Source of the DNA: Diplonema papillatum
Lineage: Eukaryota > Euglenozoa > Diplonemea > Diplonemida > Diplonemidae
Direction of reading: 5' to 3'
NCBI GenBank assembly: GCA_030068145.1
Contig: JAPJBO010000956.1
Coordinates: forward strand, 20,676-84,675
DNA length: 64,000 nucleotides
The notes below the pieces were generated by a model. It was not told where the DNA came from. It searched no databases and saw only the letters and a list, made by a program, of their open reading frames with translations. Positions within the stretch are counted from its first letter, which is position 1. Each line of letters opens with the position of its first letter. The position numbers and the translations under genes are program-made. Positions 33,591 to 43,267 of the stretch are shown here, piece by piece.

Positions 33591-34610
33591 ACTTTCTTGT
33601 ATTAACGACCACTGCAGTGGTAGTTCGTCCTGAAGTGGTTAACGGTGAACCGGGACACACCCCCAAAATGGGCTTGGGTGTCCCAGGTTTTACCCGGTTC
33701 GGCTTTTTTCGGGGTTTGCGTACTTTATAGAATATCGACCCGGGGAACGGTCGAATTGTGGTCCAGTCCCACGTCCAACGTGATAAGTACTCCGTGGATT
33801 GAAGGACCGCAATGCAGATCAGATGGGACACGTTGTTCAGATCCAAGCGCATTCTCACACACACATCTCCTCCCGGCCGAAAAAGGTGCCAGCATTTTTG
33901 CAGTGTCTCGCGTGCGCGAGGAATCTTTCCGCCCGAAGACGCGCCCGGCGGGCAGCAGCTTGTCGATCCGCTGCAACCGTCCATTCAAGGACTGAGCAGG
34001 AGGATGGCGCTGAGCCTGGCGGGCGCGCCAACAAACTCTTGTATCGATTCACCTTTCCCCAGCGTTTACGTTACGGGCCGGGGGTTTTTGGGCAAAACCC
34101 AGTTTTCTTATGGTACCTACCGCGGTTGTCATTATCAAAAAGTGACGGTTGGCAGCGTACGTGTGGAAATTACCAAAACAGGTGATAGCACACACGCACA
34201 AACAGAAGGCTGCGCGTAAGAAGAGTCACGTCACTTTTTGGAGAAGAGTAAAAAAAATGCCCAGCATGTACTGCTGGAGGACGACGCGACGCACAATGAT
34301 GTGTCGGACATCATGGAAGCATACCTGAAGACCAACCACATCTGAAGCGTCTCCTCGCGGACTTTGCGACTAAACGAAGGCCCCCAATCCGCCACGTGGC
34401 CAGGCGTGTGAAGGCGCTATGTGACGACCCGCTCGCGGCTCGTCGGTCATCGCTTGGTTTGAGATCTCTCGATTGGTGCTTGCTTGTGTATTTTGTGCGT
34501 ACAGAGAGTATTGACAGTGAAAAAGGCGACTAGCGGAACAGAGAAGACAGTAAGGAGCGTGGGCTTGGGCGGCCGACAAAAGAAAAAGAAAAAGCGGATC
34601 TGGCGCTTCC

Positions 34611-34725
34611 TTTGTTTGTGCGCACTTCCTTCAAACCTGTTTTGTTCACCTAACGGGAGTGAGGATAGTACGCTGCCATCGATCTGTTTTTGTTCTTGAC
34701 AAATTGCATTTGTTAGACACAAAAA
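34611..34725 (-). repeat. Interspersed repeat (inverted copy of 10200-10300)
   Basis: The reverse complement reads acaaatgcaatttgtcaaga, gatcgatggcagcgt, cctcactcccgttag and caggtttgaaggaag, the same order as at 10200-10300. Related copies lie at 17240-17330 and 35390-35490. Confidence 0.8.
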
Positions 34726-35084
34726 AATGTGAGTTTCGCCAGCCCGGAACCGGCTTTTACACTTCTCTGCACTGCTCCAGTGTACCTGTTTGCTCTGCAC
34801 CACCCTGCTGCACTAAAAAGTGCTAGTGGATCTGGCGGCAAAAACCGGGAAACCCGGGAATAGAGCTTTAAAGACAAATCCTAACTTTAACATCAAAATT
34901 GGAGACAAAAAAAAAGCTGATAAAGGCATTGGAGCTAGGTAGCTCGACTCTTCCCCCCCCCCGCGCTGCAATCCAGTAGCAACCAGACACCTCCCGGTAA
35001 GTTCGGTTTGCATCATAAAACTAAGAAAGTCCCTCTCTGAATAATATGCGTGCGCTTTGACCCTGGGAAAACGAATGCCCCGAG

Positions 35085-35320
35085 CGGGGAACTTGCCTAC
35101 TCGTCCGAGCACTGTCTACAACCCCGTCCGCTCTGCCCTGTGGCTGGCCGTCTTGACGAGCTTGTGTCCAGCGCAAGCCCCAAGCCCCTTCGTGCGTCAC
35201 GCCTTGATGCTTTTAGTTTGGGAAATCGGTAGCAACTTGACCCGTAGGCCCGTGGCTTTGCAGTACCGCCGAACACGTGAAGCTTGGCTCCCGTGTAGCG
35301 GGCCTTCCTTGGTACCTAAG
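35085..35320 (+). repeat. Interspersed repeat, partner of 21457-21675
   Basis: Direct-strand copy of the block found inverted at 21457-21675. It is followed 70 bp later by a copy of the 10200-10300 repeat (35390-35490), so different families are clustered here. Confidence 0.8.
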
Positions 35321-36048
35321 CCGGAAAAGAAGCAAGGCAATATCGTCGCGATGAAAGGTGGGCATTTTCACTTACGTCCTTTTTTGATTGTGCGCACTTC
35401 CTTCAAACCTGTTTTGTTCATCTAGCGGGAGTGAGGATAGCCATCGATCTGTTTTTGTTCCGACAAATTGCATTTGTTAGACACAAAAAAGTGTCGGCAA
35501 CACAAAATGTGCAGGTAACCGACCCAAAAGTACCGGCTCTCTAACACAACTCAAACAACACGTCGAGAGAGTGGACGTCTGGAGAGTGCGGCAGGCCTGT
35601 CGGCCTCGCGATATCCACTGAACAGGAATCCCATTAGAGGGACCCTCCCGATCCACCCACCACCACACGTCCGGAGGGGCTGAAACCGGTGATTATCGTC
35701 CGGGGGAGTGATACCGGGGTTGGGTACCACGCGCGGTCCACCGATCGTCTTCGAGCATCATCCTTCTTCGGGACCGGTGCACTCGGCAGGCACCGTCGTC
35801 AATTTCAGGGCCTCTGAAGGCCGGGCTCCTGCAGTCCAAGGCCTCTCAAGGCCACTTACTGCAGAAAGGCGCCAAGCAACCTTCTCCTTACTTCAGAATC
35901 GGGGGAATTGTCCTTGTTGTAGCACACTCATCATCGGATGCAGAGCTTCCGTGTCCACCGTTCTGCTGTCAGATGAACCGGCACCCTTTGTGGGATCTGA
36001 TGAACAACCACTTATGTCAGCTCTCGGTTCATGCCACTGGCGCCAACG

Positions 36049-36416
36049 GGGTGTGCCCAGCATAGAGTTCTGTACTTGTCAAGTGCCATGAAGGCAGGCG
36101 AGCACAGTTCACGCGGTTAGTGGCACCTTATGGGTGCGCCCAGCATTGAGTTCCATAACATGCAAGTGCCATGAAGGCAGGCGAGCACTTCACGCGGCTA
36201 CTAGTGTTACCTTCTGGGTGGTGCCCAGCATTGAGTTCCGTAATATGCAAGTGCCATGAAGGCAGGCGAGCACAGTTCACGCGGTTAGTACCTTATGGGT
36301 GCGCCCAGCATTGAGTTCCATAATATGCAAGTGCCATGAAGGCAGGCGAGCACTTCACGCGGCTAGTGTTACCTTCTGGGTGGTGCCCAGCATTGAGTTC
36401 CGTAATATGCGAGTGC
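36049..36416. repeat. ~82-bp tandem array with two alternating variants
   Basis: Five units of the type gcccagcattgagttccgta, atatgcaagtgccatgaagg, caggcgagcac and ttcacgcgg. Odd and even units differ consistently (gttagtaccttatgggtgcg against ctagtgttaccttctgggtg), so the real period is a dimer of about 165-170 bp. The last unit ends atgcgagtgcctgg, which resembles a conserved LSU rRNA motif. Confidence 0.85.
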
Positions 36417-36889
36417 CTGGTACACGGGGGAGTCCAAACCTCACGCTGGAATTAAATAGGTTGTGCCCCGCACCCGAACCACGTGTAAAAGCAAACCCGA
36501 CGACGGATGTGGCACCTGGTTTAAAAAGGCGGACCCCACATCGTGTATACCACGAGCGCTTTGTGGACCAGTTTTTTTAGTACTAACAATCTTGCGGGTT
36601 GCCCTTCAATGTTTTGTGCAGGCTAAAAAGACGTAGGCAGCGTGTTTTGGTGGTTGATCAGAATTCCTAGGCAGCGTGTTTTGCGGGTTGATCAAAATTT
36701 CTCTGAGTATGCACAGGGTAAATACAAGTGGGAAAAACGATCAACCGGCACGCACAACCAAAACGAAGCGCCTGTCTTTTTTGGCAGTTTGTACCCCTGC
36801 TTCAGGCGTTCCTCGGGGAAGACTAAATTAGATGCCCATGCATGAGAGGCAAGTGTCTACCTCGACGTCAAGCCAAGATTCTCAAAGCT

Positions 36890-37055
36890 GGGTATAGGGG
36901 CGAAAGACCCATCGAACCATCTAGTAGCTGGTTCACTCCGAAGTTTCCCTCCAGATCTTCCAGGATAGCTAGAACCAAAACAGGAGTTACGCCAGGTAAA
37001 GCGAATGCTTGGAGGCATTGGGGAAATCGCTTCTTCGACCAATGCCGTCTCAGAT
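36890..37055 (+). pseudogene. LSU (28S) rRNA fragment 1
   Basis: Conserved LSU sequence is clear: gggtataggggcgaaagac, then atcgaaccatctagtagctg, gttcactccgaagtttccct, ggatagct, ggtaaagcgaatg and ggcattggggaaatcgcttc. A ~9-bp insertion (cagatcttc) lies inside the normally invariant ccctcaggatag stretch, so this is a dead copy. It shares a lineage-specific stretch (gctagaaccaa...cgccaggt) with fragment 2, as expected if both come from the host's own rDNA. Confidence 0.85.
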
Positions 37056-37105
37056 CGACATATACATTGGCGCTTACATAGAAACTGAAGCACCCCTTAC
37101 AATTA

Positions 37106-37230
37106 CCGTAATTGGAATATTGTTGGACTGGACTAAAGCTGGAACGGGTAAATGGCAGACCGGGTAAAACCCAGCCCCATTTTTGGGGGGTGCCCCAAAC
37201 GGTTCAACATGAATCCAATTACGGTGTACT
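37106..37230. mobile_element. Short inverted-repeat element (MITE-like family 3)
   Basis: Left end taccgtaattggaatattgt and right end aacatgaatccaattacggt are inverted copies around ~85 bp. The same ends and core (gctggaacgggtaaatg) occur on the other strand at about 15490-15585, and a diverged core at about 33630-33700. Confidence 0.7.
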
Positions 37231-37534
37231 AAGATCGTTCCCCCTGCCCAAAGCGCAAACAAGAAATCGTCCACTTTCCTCCTACCCGAACTACTCTCCG
37301 AATACAAACCTGCGCACAACGCGGTCACCAGCCACCGCTGGGTGACTCGCGCCGGCGCACCGTGAGCGGTGCCAAGTAGCCGTCGTTGGTAGCGGAGACC
37401 TACGGATCCTAGCAACGAAAGCGTCGCTACCACCCGCAGAACGGCAGCAGTCCGCTGGATAATAATGAACCTAGAAGACCTGTTGCGGCTAACGGACGAC
37501 CGATGCAAGATAATGCTAATTCCCTTGGGGTTTT

Positions 37535-37727
37535 CGTATACACCTGCGTTGTAGAAAATACTTGAGGAGGCTGCCTGTTGCGAAATTTCGAAGGTCATAG
37601 GGTTATAGTGTGGTACCATCAGCATGCCGATGACTCCCCACTGTCGCAACAATATTCCATTTTCAAAGGAGCCCACACGAAACACGGTAATTCTGGGTTT
37701 GGTGGCGGGCGTAAGCGTTCAACAAAA
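37535..37727 (+). mobile_element. MITE-like family 1, diverged copy
   Basis: Left end gtatacacctgcgttgta with aaatacttgaggaggctgcc, the core cccacacgaaacacgg, and ggcgggcgtaagcgttcaac. The right end is missing. Confidence 0.75.
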
Positions 37728-38660
37728 ATGCCGCGTCCACAAGCCACCTTACTACACGAAGTACGTGCAGGTTTCCAGAAAAGCCGTCCCTGTCCCCGCG
37801 TGAAGCGTTTCGAGGGTTAACCCTTCCTTCAAAAAGAGACGACTGCATCATCCGGGGTCCTGTGGACATGGTCAACAGGAGCCTTGCGTGCACACCGCCG
37901 TGCCTTCGCTGGGTGGCTAGGTGGTCCGCACCCCGCAAAGGGGAGCGGCACGTTACAAAACAGAGCCCAAACAACACCCCCCTCCCCCCTACACACCAAC
38001 GCACGCGCAGAACATACAAATATGCAACTCTCCATGTAGCTGTGTGCAAGCTGTTTTGCACCGGGATCACCCCTCCCACTTTTTCTGGCTAAGACAACCG
38101 CGCAATGTGGGTACACCTGCGCAGTGAGAGGCCGTGAGAGGAGTTGATTCTCGATGTGTCATGACAGATTTTACGGAGAGATTTGATAAAATACCCGTCT
38201 TCGGCACCTAGCATCGCAAAGAGGGCTGCATCTCGGATCCTTCAAGGATTTCAAAGGGAAGGCCGTCTCAAAGCGCACACTCAACCACCCAAAACCCGCC
38301 TCTTGCCCCTTGCCCTGACAAAGCTGCCACTCAGGCGGCGACTGCGTCACGTCTTCGAATGGACTAACGTGTGAAAGAAGAGAAAGTTCACTCTACCCCC
38401 CCACTCCCGCCGTTTTTTTCACAGCACATAGGGTTGTTTTCGCATGTTTGCGAATTACTGGGTTTGCTTTTCCTTGCTTCGTGTTTCGCTCGTTCCTTCG
38501 CCTGTTCGCAGCCACGGAAGCCGAGCAAATGCGAGCAACGGTGAAAATTGTCCGACTTTTTTTGGGACGGTGCGTGAACCTGCGTTTTACTTGCTTTACT
38601 TGCATCCCCTGTTACCGCCGCTTTCCAACCAGGGCAGGGACAGTCGAGATTGTGGTCGTG

Positions 38661-39583
38661 CAGGGTATTATATAGGGTAAAATCCGGTCAGGCTGACCGG
38701 ATTCTGGAGGATCCGGTCAGGGGTCTGTGGTAAAAAAAAAATTGGCTTCGGGGCCGGAAAAAATTTACTGGATATTCACTGTTGGAAATTTTTTGACCGC
38801 CGCCGGAAATTTCTCTCCGCAAGTTATACTGGTGGAAACTCTTTTACCGCCGCGGGAAATTCCTCCGCAGTTTCAACTGGTGGAAAAAAAGTTGACCGCC
38901 GCTGGAAATTTCCTTCCGCAGTTTCAACTGGTGGAATTCTATTGAAAAGACAGCAAAAAAAATTTGGCGCCTGCGGCGCAGGGGGTATTTTTGGCTGTGC
39001 ATTGTTTCCTCATTCTGTTCACAATGTTCCACCGTGGCCGTGGCAACTGACTGGGACTTCGTGCAGGACGAAAACCTGCTGCTGCGGGTGAACAGCCGAC
39101 GTATTTTGGCCATCTGTGTAGCTGTGTGCGACCGTCAAAATTTTTCGCGCCTGCGGCGCGGATACAATTGGCATGTAGCCAGCTTAGTTGTGACCAACCA
39201 CAATACTGCCCATCTGCTTTAATCTGTACGTGCGACTGTTTAAAAATTTCCACGCCTGCGGCGCAGGTATACTCAAAGTCTTTTGAGAAACACAAAAACA
39301 CGACAAGATGCCAGCCACAAAGAAGAGTTTCTGGGTCAGCGTCCCGGGAGCTTAACGCTGGTTCAATCCTGGCGTGCACTAGAGCACGCACGCAGAACAC
39401 GGAAGGTGGCTTGCCACCCTCAAGTAATTGCGCTGCGCTGCTCCCCCACGGGTCCCCGTTGACAAACAGGACACTGCACTTGGCGGATTTTCGCTATGTT
39501 TGCCAGTTTTCCGGATTTTCGCTTGCCCCTGACCGAATCTGACCGAGCTGACCGGATCCCGAAATTTCCTACATAATACCCTG
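38661..39583. mobile_element. 923-bp TIR element D with 9-bp target-site duplication
   Basis: The left end cagggtattatatagggt and right end cctacataataccctg are inverted copies, and gtggtcgtg directly flanks both sides (38652-38660 and 39584-39592). A 9-bp duplication is characteristic of Mutator-like elements; the family is inferred from this alone. Inside are three to four copies of a ~50-bp repeat (gaccgccgc, ggaaattt, ccgcagtttcaactggtgg) at 38780-38940 and three gcgcctgcggcgc palindromes at about 38970, 39145 and 39250. It has no coding capacity and so is non-autonomous. The clean duplication implies a fairly recent insertion. Confidence 0.88.
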
Positions 39584-39592
39584 GTGGTCGTG

Positions 39593-42500
39593 AGAGGGAA
39601 AACGTGAAAATAAGACCTGCACCTGCTGCGTCTCCGGCTGCTTCGGCAGCACGACAACGAGACATGGACGTGTTTGTTCAATAGTGTAGGACTCAACCGT
39701 GTTTCCAAATGCAGCCTCTCGAGCCATTCATTTGCATTCCTTCCATGTCTTTCGAGCATGTGGTATGTCATTCATACATTCTAATCGGCGATTTCTTCCG
39801 GGGAATGTTAACACCGCCACTTGAGATTATCGAGGCGAGGTCATGCCGGATTAGTTAGGTATGTCACTAGAGCGGAGTGCTGCTCCGATTCAGAATGTGA
39901 TTGACTCACTCTAGTGATTAGCGTTCTTGCCTTATGAATACCAGTCTTGCACGTGCATTGCGTAAACCCGCATTGCACGTGCTCACCATATTCGCCACAC
40001 CGAGGAAAGATACAATCGCGAAATGCACGAAGCCTCTTGTGACCGGGGGCCTGCGCACCCCACGTCAGCTTCTGTCGAGCCCGTAAAGGTGCTATCACGG
40101 AGCAATCGTGCCTCAGCGTGTCCCAGATACCCCAGTGAGGAAAGCTGCTTCACGAGGAAGGTACATGTGGGTTCCCCTTGCGAGTAGCTTGCGGAGACTT
40201 TCAGAACCCCCGCTGCTGCTACCTACTCAGTGCTGAACACGACTGGAAAAAAGAAACCGACTCAATCTACTCAGCACTGACCACACCAAAATGCAAAAGA
40301 CTTACTGCGCTCGCGCCCGAAGTGCACGCAGTATTGGTGAAAAAAACGCCTTGGTGCGCTCGGTGTTGATTGTGAAGGAAAAACGACCCAACGAAAAGGT
40401 GCTACATCCTAGTAATAAATATCGGAAAAACGTCACTGCCTTGGAGTAGGCGTGCAGTACAAGTGCGCTGCTTCGGTGCCGGCGGACTGACACTCAGATG
40501 CCAACTGCCCAGAGAACCCCCGCAGCGCACCGTGGCCATTCGTTTCTTGAGAAAGCCTGCACCCGCTGCCCCTTGGGGCGCCCATAGCCACCTTGCGTCA
40601 CTCGTTTGTTTGTAGAAAGTGCTCGGGGTTTCTTCTAGAACTAGAAAGACATATACTACAACTTGAAAATTCCAGCAGTGTTGTACCCAACCTTCACCAC
40701 ACCAGCTGTTAGACTCCAGACTTGCCACACATGCCTTTCGGTTGTCACAGTTTCTCCACACAACTACATTGCTTACTTGAACAATAGCTCGCACGACAAC
40801 AGAAAAGAAAAATAAAAACGATTCTGACACCATTTCCCCGAAGTCCCACGTACTTCTTTTCCACTTTGGCTTTACTTCCTCCGCTTCGACTTTACCCTCT
40901 AGTCCTTCGGACATTGCACCACACTTTTCTTTTGCCGTTCTCTCTCTGACCTGTAGGCAGCCTAGCCGCTGGGGGCTGTGCGTCACTCGTCTTCTGAAGG
41001 TGTATTCGCCAGGTCGTGCGGTGAAAAGGTTGTCACCAGCACCAGCGATTGCAGAGCACGTACGTACAGCCAACACTGTGCAACCATTTGACGGGACATT
41101 CTCATCAATGAGCAGCTCTGCTCCGAACCGGGTACAACGAGAACGAAGAAACGGAACCTGTCCTTTGTGCCCTCCCAACCTCAGAAAGCAAGACGGGGGA
41201 GACCCCGTGCCTGAAGGAACCAACCACCCCCGGGTGGGCTAGTCTGACACAATTTGTCAACAGGAAAAATAAAATGATGCGATGAACGAGGGACCTCAAA
41301 GTACGTGCTCACGGCCAACGACGAGCTCCACGTTGCGGAGTTACGGACCCGAAGCAGACCTGGCGAGAATCTACGGGCGAAGTGTATGCGAGCGGGTCTA
41401 CCAAGAGCCCAGCGGAAAGGCAGCAGAGTGGGCATCCTGGCTCAAGCATGAGTTAAAGTCTAGCCCGATACAGTCAAGCTTCCTATCCTAGCCCCTCGCC
41501 CACCGACCACATGCAGCCGAACCTCACAAAACAAAAAAAGGTCGAAAGACACCAATCTGTACGTCCCACGGGATCGTCGGAAACACAAAAAACACGAAAC
41601 CCGCGACACCGCGGTCCGTAAGCGACTATCGTCTGATGTACCACCTTGCTGCCTCAGCGCACAAGCCCTGCGGACACTGCGGAACCTGCATGGAGCTACG
41701 GACCTCCTCCAAGCACTCACCCGTAGAGCCATCATGCCGTTCAAAACCCGCAACGAGTGCGCCGTAGAAGGCTGCAACCACCGAGGGGGCTGTGTGCAAT
41801 TGGGCTCCTGGTAAGTTCCCGAAACTCCCCGATACTCAGCCCGATTTTTGAGGGAAAAAGTGGGGCTGCCGGTGGGTGGGCAGGTGTACAGGTTGGTAGT
41901 TGGGTAGACGGGTGGGTGGATGGGCGGGCAAGTGGGTGAGCTGTGTACAGGTGTGCAGGTAGGCGTGCTAGTGTGCTTCGGATGCGGCTCTCTTGAGCCG
42001 ACGATCCTCTTCCTTGGCTACCTCGACAGCTCGCAGTGCGTTTCTTAGCCCCCGTGCGAGAGAACTCGGATGCATCTACCAACTGTAGCTTGGACTCCTT
42101 GGCAGTTGTTGAGGCATACCCTGCCTGCGGTTTCGGAGGGCCCCAAGAGTTGCTGGAAAACCTGCAGGATCTGCCTTCGACACAGGGAGAAGTCTGAACA
42201 GGACGCGTCTTGTGTATGTGCGCAGGTTCAACCATCGTCTGACTCTTCTGTTTGCGGTTGCAACCTTCGGCCTGCCATCCTTATGTCAAACTCTCCAATT
42301 CCCTCTTGGGGTTTGGTTTGGGCAAGACGTATTCACGCCCGCCATCTCCCGATGACCTTCCCACTTCTGACCACGCTGCAGCAGTCACGTGTAAACCGGG
42401 CAGGCAGTCGTCTTCCCCCATCTGGTCCCCGAACGACGAGCACCGCTCTTGCACCCGAGGTTAGCCTTCGATGATTGGAAGCCGCATTGGAATCCCCGCA

Positions 42501-43140
42501 TTCCAACTCGTCTCGGGAAAGGTCAGTCGACGACCGTATGCAGGTGAGTGGAGGCCCTGGGACTGCGAAGGCGTGACTACCCCATAAGGAGGACTCTCTA
42601 TCTTGCATTATCTCTCTGTCCCAGTCGCCATAGCAACCTTATCCTCGGCAAGCATCATCCTGCAACCCTGCTTTCAGGATGGCCGTCGCGCCTATCATTT
42701 TGGTTAACCTTACTCCCACAATACTTCACGGCCCCAGCAGAGATGCATCATCCGGCTACGAACCGGTACGTCCCACTGCCCCGGGCTGCCAACTGTAACT
42801 TGAGACCCAAGTTGCAAATCACCACCACGAAGCTTTGTCGAAGGCCGTTAGGCAAAATAAAACAGTCGAACGACGCACGATTTCCCAAGAAGTCCTCAGT
42901 AAGGTCGGGCGTGCACCCTACGACCCGACTACACCGGCCAGCACCGGTGCCAGCCCCCACTGTACTACTAGTACAGTCACCCGCAGCAGCACCCGCTCGC
43001 AGTCAGAGCAGTGCAAGTCGCACGGCTCAACGTGTGCTGTGTTGCAGGCTAAAGTTTCGTGACACGTCTCGTATTGTTTCCTTGATCATAATTTGGATGA
43101 GCTCTCTCGGTTGTGAAAACCGGGATGATGAGAGTGTGGC
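39593..43140. other. Long stretch without recognised gene
   Basis: It contains a copy related to the 27.8-kb tandem unit at 41090-41190, a diverged gggtgg/caggtg minisatellite at 41865-41960, and several open frames (longest minus-strand, 41223-40402, partly repeat-derived). A 69-codon frame at 41282-41491 lies in GC-richer DNA but carries no recognised motif. Confidence 0.45.
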
Positions 43141-43267
43141 TGCCGGCAGCGGCGAGTGTATTGCTCCCCTTTTCCCAGGTTAAGCTCGCCATCAATTGGC
43201 GGCTCATGAATTGGAGCTCGCCATCAAAAACAGGCATCCGTTCTTCTTGAATGCCCCCCCGCTCCCC
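43141..43267 (+). promoter_or_regulatory. Possible splice acceptor upstream of thioredoxin-like gene
   Basis: A pyrimidine run (ttgctccccttttccc) ends in CAG at 43178, 90 bp before the chosen ATG. It could serve a 5'UTR intron or spliced-leader addition. A short duplication (ctcgccatcaa at 43185 and again at 43218) lies between it and the ATG. Confidence 0.35.

Noticed and set aside
39126-39542. 138-codon open frame inside element D
   Set aside because: It lies within the repeat-filled, non-autonomous TIR element and shows no transposase motif.
39635-39660. U6-like gcttcggcagcac motif
   Set aside because: Only the short gcttcggcagcac similarity is present; the rest of U6 (the conserved catalytic region) is absent. 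A similar motif at 10163 also lacks it.
40402-41223. 273-codon minus-strand open frame
   Set aside because: Its N-terminal part is a translation of the repeat also found at 27.8-28.2 kb, and the remainder has no recognisable domain.
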